A stretch of 64,000 nt of DNA from Paenisporosarcina sp049671445 (GCF_049671445.1 NZ_JBATUX010000023.1:1-64000), one strand, 5' to 3'. Shown: positions 51,880-61,010, counted from the stretch's first letter. Program-made: numbers and translations. The notes: generated by a model from the sequence alone, not told the origin.

Positions 51880-52140
51880 ATGACTGAAATCATCCAAGCA
51901 TATCAAACTCTATTTCCATTTCGTCAATCAGCTACTACAATAACTTCAATAGAACAACTTGAACAAAGGATTCATATTGAACTATTAGATGAGTTAACTC
52001 ATCCGCGTGTTCGTAAAACTCCTTCTGACAAACTCCAGATTGCGGTTGACAGAATCGAAAATAGTGACATATCAGACATTTTAAAAGTGCAGCTAATACA
52101 TCTATATAAAACTGTATTTGAAAGCGTCAATACCTTTTAA
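51880..52140 (+). CDS. Small hypothetical protein downstream of the CobW gene
   Basis: An 86-residue, mostly helical protein without signal peptide or cysteines (MTEIIQAYQTLFPFRQSA..., with a basic patch THPRVRKTPSDKLQIAVDRI). I recognise no family. GGAAGTGAGTG precedes the ATG, and it starts 7 bases after the CobW stop, so it is probably in the same operon and may assist that GTPase. Confidence 0.6.
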   Translation: MTEIIQAYQTLFPFRQSATTITSIEQLEQRIHIELLDELTHPRVRKTPSDKLQIAVDRIENSDISDILKVQLIHLYKTVFESVNTF

Positions 52141-52298
52141 CATGAAACTTATGGATATTCCTCTAAAACCATACATAAAAGCACTCTTAAATCTGCTTAA
52201 CTAGTACATTTTCGTTTCAATTGGTAGTATTGGTAACGTTTAGGTATTTTTTTGAGAGATTCCAAAGATAGACTAGGTGGCAGAGGAGGGAATAAAAA

Positions 52299-53090
52299 AT
52301 GAAAAAAATGTTACTAGGTTTAACAATGGGAGCGATGGTGTTCTCAGTAGGACAAGCTACAACAGCAGAAGCTTCATTTTCATCACCCACGTGTCAGACT
52401 CAAAATGTTTCTGATTTGTCTACACGTACTCAAGCAAAACAGGTGGATTTTTCGACCATAGAAAAACAAATGCTAGAAAAACTATATGCACAACTAGCAG
52501 CTGCAGGATTTACACCAGCACAAATTAAGGAAGTTGCACAAAAGCCAGCAACACCTGAAGCTTCAAAACCTGCTACAAAACCAGCAGCACCGGTTACAAA
52601 ACCAGCAGCACCGGTTACAAAACCAGCAGTACCGGTTACGAAACCAGCAGCACCGGTTACGAAACCAGCAGCACCGGTTACAAAACCAGCAGCACCTGCT
52701 TCATCAGGTAATGTTTCTTCAATTGAACAACAAGTTCTTACATTGACGAATCAAGAACGAGCAAAAGGCGGATTAAAAGCACTTGCAACAGATTCAGCAT
52801 TAATGAATTCTGCACGTGAAAAATCAGCAGATATGAGCAAGAATAACTATTTCTCTCATACTAGCCCAACACTGGGTTCACCATTCGATCAAATGAAAGC
52901 TAAAGGCATTCAATACAAAGCCGCTGCTGAAAATATCGCAATGGGTCAACAATCAGCTGCTGAAGTCGTTAAAGGATGGATGGAGTCACCAGGACATCGC
53001 GCTAATATCATGAATGGTAGCTTTACTCATATTGGTATTGGATACGATGCAAACGGTAATTACTGGACACAACAATTTATTCAAAAGTAA
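52299..53090 (+). CDS. Secreted CAP-domain protein (YkwD-like)
   Basis: A 263-residue secreted protein. A signal peptide (MKKMLLGLTMGAMVFSVGQA, cut near ATTAEA) is followed by a helical spacer, a repeat region of [KPAAPVT]n (about residues 93-134), and a C-terminal SCP/CAP domain (about 142-262): VLTLTNQERAKGGLKALATD, HTSPTLGSPFDQMK, AENIAMGQQSAAEVVKGWM and SPGHRANIMNGSFTHIGIGY, with conserved His and Glu residues. Bacillus YkwD-type CAP proteins are spore or cell-wall linked. The ATG follows GGAGGG. The Pro/Lys-rich repeat probably spans or binds the wall. Confidence 0.9.
   Translation: MKKMLLGLTMGAMVFSVGQATTAEASFSSPTCQTQNVSDLSTRTQAKQVDFSTIEKQMLEKLYAQLAAAGFTPAQIKEVAQKPATPEASKPATKPAAPVTKPAAPVTKPAVPVTKPAAPVTKPAAPVTKPAAPASSGNVSSIEQQVLTLTNQERAKGGLKALATDSALMNSAREKSADMSKNNYFSHTSPTLGSPFDQMKAKGIQYKAAAENIAMGQQSAAEVVKGWMESPGHRANIMNGSFTHIGIGYDANGNYWTQQFIQK
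52575..52700 (+). repeat. Coding tandem repeat, six 21-base units
   Basis: Six copies of a 21-base unit (ACAAAACCAGCAGCACCGGTT with one- or two-base variants), each encoding T-K-P-A-A-P-V, or T-K-P-A-V-P-V in the third. The last unit ends PA. Near-identical DNA and third-base variation indicate recent expansion; copy number may vary between strains. Confidence 0.95.
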
Positions 53091-53114
53091 TAAGTGAAAA
53101 ATATAATAAGAATT

Positions 53115-53149
53115 AAACGGTCATCTAATTATAGAGATGGCCGTTTTTT
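53115..53149 (+). terminator. Intrinsic terminator of the CAP-domain gene
   Basis: AAACGGTCATCT (53115-53126) and AGATGGCCGTTTTTT (53135-53149) pair with one mismatch; T-run in place. Confidence 0.85.
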
Positions 53150-53486
53150 CTATGCCATTTTCTTTTTCGATGGAGTTTAAGTTACTGTTACATTCCCAGG
53201 ATTATTAAATATTTATACTTTAACAGATTCAAATGCTAAAACTTAATTCCATCATATGTACAAAGGATTTCAAAATGGGTTTCCGCACCTTTCTGATGGG
53301 GTATCACATGTAGTACTTGCCTAATTCATTTTATTTTTTTAAATAAGTAATAACTAGTTTAGGTAATTGTTGATGCAATATCTAAAATCTCTAACTATCA
53401 ATCGAAACAAGTTCATAAATGCCTTTTGATGGATATACATAAATATTTGAAGGGCATCCCTTTGAATTTGTTAATATTTTCGGTCG

Positions 53487-53568
53487 TTTGATTTGAGTGA
53501 AGGGCGGCGACTCTTACAGGACACAGGTGTGACCCCGCAGAGAGCGTCCGCCCGTAACGGAAATTGAC
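53487..53568 (+). repeat. Dispersed intergenic repeat, copy C (internally deleted)
   Basis: It shares the left end (GAGTGAAGGGCGGCGACTC) and the right end (AGCGTCCGCCCGTAACGGAAA) with copies A and B but lacks most of the middle, leaving about 82 of 135 bases. Confidence 0.75.
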
Positions 53569-53625
53569 AGAGTCTCTGTTAATATAAAGTTCGTTTTTGC
53601 ATCCGGTTTTATGAATTTTGAAATT

Positions 53626-53656
53626 GACTCAATTGTAGAATTTAGAAAATTGAGTC
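53626..53656. repeat. Inverted repeat upstream of the GH15 gene
   Basis: GACTCAATT (53626-53634) and AATTGAGTC (53648-53656) are perfect arms with a 13-base spacer, about 165 bases before the GH15 start. Possible operator or leader hairpin. Confidence 0.4.
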
Positions 53657-53820
53657 TGCTTGCTTATAGAAAAAACAGCTTTTTACATAAACTAACTAGT
53701 ACCTAATCTATTCATTTTTTAATCCTTTTTGAGAAGTTTTTAATGAAACTGCAAATGTCTAGAATCAACAAATATGGTTAACGATAACTGTAAGCATATA
53801 AATTTTGGAGGTGTCTGTAT

Positions 53821-54843
53821 ATGAAAATTAATGATGCATTAGAGGTTTTAGATCGCATGCGCCTTCCAAATGGTGCATATACAGCAAGTATTTCGAAGGA
53901 TTATAATTTCGTTTGGATACGTGATGTAGTATATACCGTTCTACCTTATTTACAAAACAGTTCTGATCGCTATGAAAAAGCATACCATGCTTTATTCGAC
54001 CTGTTTAAAAGATATGAATGGAAAATCGACATTCACCGTGAACAAAAACCAGTTCACCTTTTTGAATATATCCATGCAAGATACTCAACTGAATTAAAAG
54101 AGATCCCTCAAGAGTGGGGTCATGCACAGAATGATGCAATTGGTGCATTTTTGTGGGGAGTAGGAGAAGGTGTTAGCAACGGCCGAAAGGTTATACGCGA
54201 TGACAAAGATCTTGATATCGTCCAAAAGCTAGTCGACTATCTTGAATGTCTCCAATACTGGCAAGCACATGATAATGGAATGTGGGAAGAAAATATTGAA
54301 CTACATGCTTCAAGTGTCGGTGCCTGCGTAGCTGGATTGCATTCAGTGAAGATGCTTGTAAACGTAAGAGACGAACTTATCCAAAAAGGAGAAGAAACGT
54401 TACGCTTTATTTTGCCAAGAGAAAGCGCAACAAAAGATACCGATTTAGCCTTGCTATCACTAATCTATCCTTATCGAATTGTAGAACGCAAAACAGCTCT
54501 TAAGATTATTGAGAGAGTCACACAGCGTCTCGAAAGAGAAAATGGCTGCATCCGTTATGCAAATGATCAATACTACAACGAAGGTAGCGAAGCAGAATGG
54601 TGCTTTGGGTTACCTTGGTTGGGATTATGTTATTTTGAATTAGGTATGTATGAAAAAGCATTTGAATATGTACTTAAAACGGAGCGCCTGATCCCTAATA
54701 ATTGGGAGATCCCTGAATTATATATCGGGGGTAAAAATATCCCGAATGGTAACACGCCACTTGCATGGTCAGTTGCTTTATCTTATTTATTTTTAAACCG
54801 AATGAGTCATAGAGCTTCGACTCAACTTACCGGAAATGATTGA
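53821..54843 (+). CDS. Glycoside hydrolase family 15-like protein (glucoamylase/phosphorylase-kinase-like)
   Basis: A 340-residue cytoplasmic (alpha/alpha)6-barrel protein of the GH15 / phosphorylase kinase alpha group; it has no signal peptide and lacks the N-terminal beta domain of bacterial glucoamylases. Motifs: YNFVWIRDVVY (about 28-38), QNDAIGAFLWG (about 102-112), GMWEENIELHASSVGA with acids E156/E157 in the place of the general acid, EAEWCFGLPWL, and IPELYIGGK with E299 at the place of the catalytic base. Both acids are therefore present, which speaks for hydrolase activity on glycogen or maltodextrin. GGAGGTGTCTG precedes the ATG. It precedes the glg genes by 446 bases. Confidence 0.78.
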   Translation: MKINDALEVLDRMRLPNGAYTASISKDYNFVWIRDVVYTVLPYLQNSSDRYEKAYHALFDLFKRYEWKIDIHREQKPVHLFEYIHARYSTELKEIPQEWGHAQNDAIGAFLWGVGEGVSNGRKVIRDDKDLDIVQKLVDYLECLQYWQAHDNGMWEENIELHASSVGACVAGLHSVKMLVNVRDELIQKGEETLRFILPRESATKDTDLALLSLIYPYRIVERKTALKIIERVTQRLERENGCIRYANDQYYNEGSEAEWCFGLPWLGLCYFELGMYEKAFEYVLKTERLIPNNWEIPELYIGGKNIPNGNTPLAWSVALSYLFLNRMSHRASTQLTGND

Positions 54844-55289
54844 ATAGATCATATAATAAAGTGAGTACGATATTAATTCACAATAGCAAAAAGGAACGAA
54901 GTGATTTTTCACTTCGTTCCTTTTTGTTTTATTAAGAAATTCAGGTCACTCACACCTCTTTATACTCTAAACCAAGGAGCAGTATTTTGGTGACTGAAGC
55001 TGCCTGAAACTAAGAATGACAAAATGTTTTGAACGTTTATAAGACATTTAAAAGCTTTCCCAACTGGGTAGCAAATCTTGTAACTTGTATTCAAGTTGAA
55101 GCTTAAATATTCTAACTGAATGAATATTCATCTGAAATTAGGATGAAAGCCAATCTTTTTCCACTATATACTTCATAATCTTGACAAAAATCTGCTCATT
55201 TTAGAGGATTTCAATAACTTACGACGAATAAACTAGGATAAGAAATGATAAAAAAACAACTACTCACATAGAGTGGAGGAGGTGTTAAA
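54844..55289. other. Stretch between the GH15 gene and glgB
   Basis: It has the GH15 terminator and then AT-rich sequence expected to hold the glg promoter; TTGACA at 55181-55186 is a candidate -35 but no strong -10 follows at 17 bases. No gene is supported. Confidence 0.45.
54888..54925 (+). terminator. Intrinsic terminator of the GH15 gene
   Basis: AAAAAGGAACGAAGTG (54888-54903) and CACTTCGTTCCTTTTT (54910-54925) are perfect 16-base arms with a six-base loop. The GH15 gene is therefore a separate unit from glgBCDA. Confidence 0.92.
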
Positions 55290-57239
55290 TTGGAAAAATT
55301 GCTGAAGTTGCCAGAACATCTATATCCAAGTGACTTTGATATCTATCTTTTCCATGAAGGAACACTGTACGAAAGTTATAAATTACTGGGGGCACATGTT
55401 TTTTCTGAAAATGGTTTTCAAGGAGTGCGCTTTGCCGTTTGGGCACCACATGCAAAACAAGTATCCGTCGTCGGTAATTTTAATCATTGGAATGGATACC
55501 AAAACCAAATGGAACGTATTGACCATTCAGGAATTTGGGTACTATTTGTTCCTGAGCTTTCCCACGGAGATATTTATAAATATGAGGTCACCGGACTGGA
55601 TGGACACAAAGAATTAAAAGCAGATCCATATGCTTTTTATACGGAGCTACGTCCTGCTACAGCATCAGTCGTTTATAAATTAGATAACTATCATTGGCAA
55701 GATCATCAATGGATGGCTCAGCGAGTAAAAAAAGATATATACCACAAACCAATGATGATTTATGAAGTACACCTAGCTTCATGGAAACAAAAAGAAGATG
55801 GAGAATTTTATACGTATCAAGAACTTGCGGATGATTTAGTCGATTATGCAGTTGAGAACAACTTTACGCATATTGAATTAATGCCTGTGATGGAGCATCC
55901 GTTTGATGGCTCATGGGGTTACCAAATTACTGGATTTTATTCAGCAACGAGCCGATATGGAACACCTGAACAATTAATGTATTTCATTGACCAGTGCCAT
56001 CAAAAAGGGCTTGGGGTAATTCTTGATTGGGTTCCTGCTCATTTTTGTAAGGATATCCAGGGTCTTGGTCGTTTCGATGGAACACCTCTATACGAATCAA
56101 CAGATCCATTGCGTGCTGAGAGACCAATTTGGGGAACCTATAGCTTTGACTATAGTAAACCAGAAGTGGTTAGTTTCTTGATTTCTAATGCCATGTTTTG
56201 GATGGATGTTTACCATGTAGATGGATTCCGAGTCGATGCGGTTTCTTCGATTGTTTATTTAAATCATGATAATCCGCTTCCAGTAAAGTTAAAGAATCAG
56301 TATGGCGGAGAAGAAAATGTGGAAGCTGTTCAATTTCTAAAGAAGTTAAATGAAACCATTTTCAAAAAGTATCCGAACGCACTCATGTTCGCTGAGGAGG
56401 CCACTGATTGGCCGCTAGTAACCAGTCCAACAAGCCAGGGTGGTCTAGGGTTTAATTATAAATGGAACATGGGTTGGGCGAATGACGTACTAAAATATAT
56501 GAAACTTGATGTGAGTGAACGTCCGAAGAACCATCAGTTATTAACCTTTTCATTTTTCTATGCATTCTCGGAAAATTATATTTTGCCATTCTCACATGAC
56601 GAGATGGTCCATGGGAAACGGTCATTAGTTAATAAAATGCCAGGTAATTACTGGCAGAAATTTGCCAATTTACGTTTGTTGATGGGTTATTTATTCGTTC
56701 ATCCAGGAAAAAAACTTTTATTTATGGGCAGTGAGTTTGGTCAGTTTGATGAATGGAAATTCAAAGATGAATTAGATTGGATGCTTTTAGATTTTGACTC
56801 GCATCGCAATTTCTTTCATTACTTCAAACAGTTAAATAGATTTTATCAAGAAACCAATTCACTTTGGCGTCTCGATCATGAGCAAGCGGGCTTCGAATGG
56901 ATTGATGCGGACAATGCAAATCAAAGCGTCATTACGTTTATGAGAAAAGGTAAACGCAAAGGAGATTATTGTGTGATTGTTTGTAATTTCTCTGCAGATG
57001 TTTACCATAACTATCGAATTGGTGTTCCATCAAATGGAACCTATTTTGAAGCATTTACTAGTGATGCCTCTTCATTTGGTGGATCAAATCAGTTAAATAG
57101 CTCGGCAATTCAATCAACTAAAATGCCACACCATAACCAACCTTGCAGCATGGAAATTACTGTGCCGCCACTTGGTATTACGATTTTTAAGAAACAGACA
57201 AAAGCAAGACAGAAGGGAGTCATTGCACATGAAATCTAA
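55290..57239 (+). CDS. glgB: 1,4-alpha-glucan branching enzyme GlgB
   Basis: A 649-residue branching enzyme that makes alpha-1,6 branches in glycogen. An N-terminal CBM48 domain (about 30-120: GVRFAVWAPHAKQVSVVGNFNHW) precedes the GH13 barrel with DGFRVDAVSSIVY (catalytic Asp about 312), MFAEEATDWP (Glu about 365) and LPFSHDEMVHGK (about 430), followed by an all-beta C-terminal domain. The start is TTG 55290 after GGAGGAGGTG. Its last 11 bases overlap glgC. It is the first gene of the glgBCDA operon. Confidence 0.95.
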   Translation: MEKLLKLPEHLYPSDFDIYLFHEGTLYESYKLLGAHVFSENGFQGVRFAVWAPHAKQVSVVGNFNHWNGYQNQMERIDHSGIWVLFVPELSHGDIYKYEVTGLDGHKELKADPYAFYTELRPATASVVYKLDNYHWQDHQWMAQRVKKDIYHKPMMIYEVHLASWKQKEDGEFYTYQELADDLVDYAVENNFTHIELMPVMEHPFDGSWGYQITGFYSATSRYGTPEQLMYFIDQCHQKGLGVILDWVPAHFCKDIQGLGRFDGTPLYESTDPLRAERPIWGTYSFDYSKPEVVSFLISNAMFWMDVYHVDGFRVDAVSSIVYLNHDNPLPVKLKNQYGGEENVEAVQFLKKLNETIFKKYPNALMFAEEATDWPLVTSPTSQGGLGFNYKWNMGWANDVLKYMKLDVSERPKNHQLLTFSFFYAFSENYILPFSHDEMVHGKRSLVNKMPGNYWQKFANLRLLMGYLFVHPGKKLLFMGSEFGQFDEWKFKDELDWMLLDFDSHRNFFHYFKQLNRFYQETNSLWRLDHEQAGFEWIDADNANQSVITFMRKGKRKGDYCVIVCNFSADVYHNYRIGVPSNGTYFEAFTSDASSFGGSNQLNSSAIQSTKMPHHNQPCSMEITVPPLGITIFKKQTKARQKGVIAHEI

Positions 57240-58386
57240 AAAATGGGTAGCCATGCTCTTAGCAGGTGGCCAGGGTTCAAGACTCAGAGAATTAACAAGC
57301 GACTTAGCTAAACCCGCAGTGCCGTTTGGTGGGAAATATCGTATTATCGATTTCACATTAAGCAACTGTACACATTCGGGTATTGATACCGTAGGAGTAC
57401 TCACTCAATATCGTCCGCATATTTTGAACTCTTATATTGGCAATGGTCGTCCGTGGGATCTTGACCGCAATAATGGAGGGGTTTCAATGCTACCACCGTA
57501 TCAAGGGAAAGATGGGGGAGAATGGTACAAAGGAACAGCCAATGCCGTTTATCAAAACTTCCACTTCATCGATCATAATGATCCGGAATATGTACTTGTA
57601 ATCTCAGGAGATCATATTTACAAAATGGATTATAATAAAATGCTTGAAAATCATATTGAAAAAGGTGCTCATGCCACCATTGCAGTTATTGAAGTGCCAT
57701 GGGAAGAGGCAAACCGCTTCGGCATCATGAATACTAATGAAGCTGATCAAATCATTGAATTTGACGAAAAACCAAAGAATCCAAAAAGTAATTTGGCTTC
57801 AATGGGTGTATACCTCTTTAATTGGAAACATCTTAAAAAATATTTAACAGAAGACGAAAAAGATAGCAATTCGACTAATGACTTTGGGAAGGATATTATT
57901 CCAAAGATGCTGGAAGATGGGGCAAATTTGCAAGCGTATCGGTTTACAGGCTACTGGAAAGATGTTGGTACGATTGAAAGCCTATGGGAAGCTCATATGG
58001 ATTTATTGGCAGAACCATCTGTTTTCGAACTTGGAGACCATAACTGGCAAATATACGCTGGGAATGCCAATCACCCTCCACAATTTATCTCTAAAGAGGC
58101 TAGTGTAAAACAATCATTAGTCAATGAAGGATGTTTAGTGTTTGGGAAGGTCGAACACTCGGTTCTTTCTTATAATGTTCAAGTTGGCAGCGGCACTATA
58201 GTAAAAGATTCTGTCATCATGCCAAACGTGAAAATCGGTAATAATGTCACGATTGAAAAAGCGATTATCGGCAGTGGAACGGTTTTCGAAGATGGTGCAG
58301 TCATCAAAGACTCTGAGCAAGGGCTTACTTTAATTGGTGAAAATCAGCGGATTTCTTCGGAAAGTGCTTTGTTGCAATCGTTATAA
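57229..58386 (+). CDS. glgC: Glucose-1-phosphate adenylyltransferase GlgC
   Basis: A 385-residue ADP-glucose pyrophosphorylase catalytic subunit. The nucleotide-binding loop AMLLAGGQGSRLRELT (about 7-22), VPFGGKYRIIDFTLSNC, ISGDHIYKMDY (about 125-135), IEFDEKP and the YWKDVGTIESLWEAH (about 242-256) are intact. The C-terminal half is a left-handed beta helix. ATG 57229 is set within the end of glgB, 11 bases of overlap, with AGAAGGGAG upstream. It provides ADP-glucose to GlgA together with the GlgD subunit. Confidence 0.95.
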   Translation: MKSKKWVAMLLAGGQGSRLRELTSDLAKPAVPFGGKYRIIDFTLSNCTHSGIDTVGVLTQYRPHILNSYIGNGRPWDLDRNNGGVSMLPPYQGKDGGEWYKGTANAVYQNFHFIDHNDPEYVLVISGDHIYKMDYNKMLENHIEKGAHATIAVIEVPWEEANRFGIMNTNEADQIIEFDEKPKNPKSNLASMGVYLFNWKHLKKYLTEDEKDSNSTNDFGKDIIPKMLEDGANLQAYRFTGYWKDVGTIESLWEAHMDLLAEPSVFELGDHNWQIYAGNANHPPQFISKEASVKQSLVNEGCLVFGKVEHSVLSYNVQVGSGTIVKDSVIMPNVKIGNNVTIEKAIIGSGTVFEDGAVIKDSEQGLTLIGENQRISSESALLQSL

Positions 58387-58401
58387 AGGGAGGTAACTTA
58401 A

Positions 58402-59508
58402 ATGAGAAATGTATTAGGTGTAATTAATCTAGTAAATGAAAGACCCATATTAAAAGAACTGACTCACCATCGTTGCCTGGCTTCCGTACCTTTTGGCGGG
58501 CGCTACCGAATGATTGATTTTACGATGTCAAACTTTATGAATGTCTCTGTCAGTAAGGTTGCCATTTTTACAAAAGATAAATATCGATCACTCATGGACC
58601 ATTTGGGTTCAGGGAAGGAATGGGATCTTGATCACCGTTCACAAGGACTATTTATTCTTCCTTCCATTCACCCTGATGAAAAAATCAAAGGAGATATACA
58701 GCAGTTCTATGATCATTTAGAATTTTTCCAGAGGGCAACTGCAGACACAGTTATCATTGCACCTGGGCATCATATTTGTAAAATTGACTTTAACGAAGTA
58801 ATTAGAGAGCACGAAAACAATGAAGCTGATATTACAGTACTCTATAAGGATTTTGATGGGAAGCCTGTCAATAGACCACTTTATCATCAATTATCAGTGG
58901 ATCCTAACGGTATAGTTCGAGATATTAACCTTTATACCTCACCTGCAAAAGGAGATCATATTTGTTTAGAAACTTATGTGATCAAAAAACAACTATTAAT
59001 TGATCTAATAAAGAATTGTATTGAGTATGAAGAATATGATTTCTTGAAAGATGTTGTGAAAGCAAATCTTAAGGAACTCAATGTACAAGGCTATCACTTT
59101 ACAGGTCATATGCCGTTTATTCATTCTCTTGAAACGTACCATGCTAGTAGTATGGAATTTCTTAACCCTGAAATTCTTCGCAATTATTTTTATGATTCAT
59201 GGGAAGTATTTACGAAAATTAAGCATGAAGCACCTGCCGAATACGCAATGTCTTCAAATGTGTCTAATTCCTTAATTGCCAACGGATGTATCATTGAAGG
59301 TACAGTTGAAAATAGTATTATTTTCAGAGGGGTAAAAGTCAGAAAAGGTGCTATTGTAAAAAACAGTATCATTATGCAAAAGGGTGATATTGAAGAAGGA
59401 GCACAAGTCGAAAATATTATTACGGATAAACAAGTAATCATTACTAAGGATCAAGTCATTACCGCGAGAAAGAAGCCGACGGTAATTAAAAAAGAAGAAG
59501 TCGTTTAA
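58402..59508 (+). CDS. glgD: ADP-glucose pyrophosphorylase regulatory subunit GlgD
   Basis: A 368-residue paralogue of GlgC. The family loop GGxGxRL is replaced by NLVNERPILKELT, so the subunit is probably non-catalytic and forms a heteromer with GlgC, as known in Bacillus and Geobacillus. FGGRYRMIDFTMSNFMN and the later GHHICKIDF (for GDHIYKMDY) are recognisable. The C-terminal beta helix carries hexapeptide repeats (VENSIIFRGVKVRKGAIVKN). A 25-residue basic tail extends beyond the usual about 343-residue length. ATG 58402 follows GGGAGG, 15 bases after glgC. Confidence 0.93.
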   Translation: MRNVLGVINLVNERPILKELTHHRCLASVPFGGRYRMIDFTMSNFMNVSVSKVAIFTKDKYRSLMDHLGSGKEWDLDHRSQGLFILPSIHPDEKIKGDIQQFYDHLEFFQRATADTVIIAPGHHICKIDFNEVIREHENNEADITVLYKDFDGKPVNRPLYHQLSVDPNGIVRDINLYTSPAKGDHICLETYVIKKQLLIDLIKNCIEYEEYDFLKDVVKANLKELNVQGYHFTGHMPFIHSLETYHASSMEFLNPEILRNYFYDSWEVFTKIKHEAPAEYAMSSNVSNSLIANGCIIEGTVENSIIFRGVKVRKGAIVKNSIIMQKGDIEEGAQVENIITDKQVIITKDQVITARKKPTVIKKEEVV

Positions 59509-59526
59509 AACTGGAGGGACACTAGC

Positions 59527-60960
59527 ATGAATATTTTATTTGCAGCCTCAGAGTGCGTCCCATTTATAAAGACCGGGGGGCTAGGAGATGTTATTGGCGC
59601 CTTGCCTCAATCTTTACATGAAGAAGGGGTAAACGTTAGCGTGATACTCCCTAAATATGGTGATTTGCCACCTGAGTATCGTGAACAAATGCAATGGATT
59701 AAAAGTATAGAAGTTCCTGTAGGTTGGAGAAATCAGTTTTGTGGTATTGAAAAACTTCATTATCAAGGAATCACTATATACTTCCTTGATAATGAATATT
59801 ATTTTAAGAGACATGGTAGCTATGGCTTTGAAGATGATGGGGAACGATTCGCTTTCTTTTCCCGTGCTGTTTTAGAGGCGTTGCCGTACTTAGAAGAAAG
59901 TCCCGAAATTATTCATTGTCATGATTGGCAAACTGGTTTAATTCCAGTGCTTCTGAAGGCTCATTATGTAAATCAGCCATTGTACAATGGAATCAAAACC
60001 GTGTTTACTATTCATAATTTACGCTATCAGGGTGTGTATCCTAAATCGGTACTTGCTGATTTACTAAATTTGAGTGATTTATATTTCCACATGGACGCAT
60101 TAGAGTTCTATGGCAATATCAGTTATTTAAAAGGAGGACTAGCCTTTGCTGATTGTGTGACCACAGTGAGTGCTACATACGCGTCAGAAATACAGACACC
60201 CTATTACGGGGAAGGGCTCGATGGATTTCTGCGGAAAAAGGGTTCTACCCTTCGTGGAATCGTAAACGGCATTGATAATGACTCCTATGATCCAACGCGA
60301 GACGAATTGATTTCCCTTCCATTTGATAGTCAAAAAGGCAAGGCAAAGAATAAAACGAATCTCCAAGAAACACTCGGATTACCTGTAAACGCAGACATCC
60401 CGATCATTTCAATGGTAACCAGATTAGTTGATCAAAAGGGAATTGATTTAATTCTCCATGTCTTTCATGAAATAATTGGCTTGGATGTCCAATTCGTATT
60501 ATTAGGCACTGGTGATTCGCAGTACGAAGATTCGTTTAGATACTTTGCTGAATACTACCAGAATAATGTTTCAGTAAACCTATATTTTGATGAATCCTTA
60601 GCTAGAAAAATTTATGCAGGATCTGATCTTTTCTTGATGCCATCACAATTCGAACCGTGTGGCATTGGACAGCTGATATCTCTTCGTTACGGGACGCTAC
60701 CACTCGTTCGTGAAACAGGAGGATTAAAGGATACTGTTGTTCCTTATAATGAATATACTGGTGAAGGAAATGGCTTTAGCTTTGCTAATTATAATGCCTA
60801 TGAAATGCTCTATACGATTGAGCGAGCAGTAGCACTTTATCGCTCTCAACCCGATGAATGGGGAGCGTTGGTAAAGAATGCAATGGAGCTTGATTTTAGT
60901 TGGACATCATCGTCGCAACAATATTTGAAAATCTATAAAGATCTCTTAAATAGACGTTAA
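59527..60960 (+). CDS. glgA: Glycogen synthase GlgA (ADP-glucose type)
   Basis: A 477-residue GT5 glycosyltransferase that elongates alpha-1,4-glucan from ADP-glucose. The KTGGLGDV ADP-glucose loop (residues 16-23), IIHCHDWQTGLIPVLL, TVFTIHNLRYQG (about 159-170), SMVTRLVDQKGIDLI (about 295-309), and MPSQFEPCGIGQLISLRYG (about 376-394) are all intact. ATG 59527 after GGAGGG, 18 bases after glgD. It is the last gene of the operon; a terminator follows and no glycogen phosphorylase gene is present. Confidence 0.95.
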   Translation: MNILFAASECVPFIKTGGLGDVIGALPQSLHEEGVNVSVILPKYGDLPPEYREQMQWIKSIEVPVGWRNQFCGIEKLHYQGITIYFLDNEYYFKRHGSYGFEDDGERFAFFSRAVLEALPYLEESPEIIHCHDWQTGLIPVLLKAHYVNQPLYNGIKTVFTIHNLRYQGVYPKSVLADLLNLSDLYFHMDALEFYGNISYLKGGLAFADCVTTVSATYASEIQTPYYGEGLDGFLRKKGSTLRGIVNGIDNDSYDPTRDELISLPFDSQKGKAKNKTNLQETLGLPVNADIPIISMVTRLVDQKGIDLILHVFHEIIGLDVQFVLLGTGDSQYEDSFRYFAEYYQNNVSVNLYFDESLARKIYAGSDLFLMPSQFEPCGIGQLISLRYGTLPLVRETGGLKDTVVPYNEYTGEGNGFSFANYNAYEMLYTIERAVALYRSQPDEWGALVKNAMELDFSWTSSSQQYLKIYKDLLNRR

Positions 60961-60971
60961 AATAAATTAAA

Positions 60972-61010
60972 GACCATTTTCCGACTTATTCGGAAAATGG
61001 TTTTTTTGAT
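60972..61010 (+). terminator. Intrinsic terminator of the glgBCDA operon
   Basis: ACCATTTTCCG (60973-60983) pairs perfectly with CGGAAAATGGT (60991-61001), followed by a T-run. Confidence 0.92.

Larger units (their letters stand above)
53091..53820. other. Long intergenic stretch between the CAP gene and the glycogen locus
   Basis: It holds a terminator (53115-53149), about 330 bases without recognisable content, repeat copy C, and the inverted repeat at 53626-53656. No gene is supported. Confidence 0.5.

Noticed and set aside
52575..52700. CRISPR-like direct repeats
   Set aside because: The 21-base units are contiguous without spacers and are in frame within a secreted protein gene.
52534..52746. 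Gln-rich open frame
   Set aside because: It is the alternate frame of the 21-base coding repeat in the CAP-domain gene.
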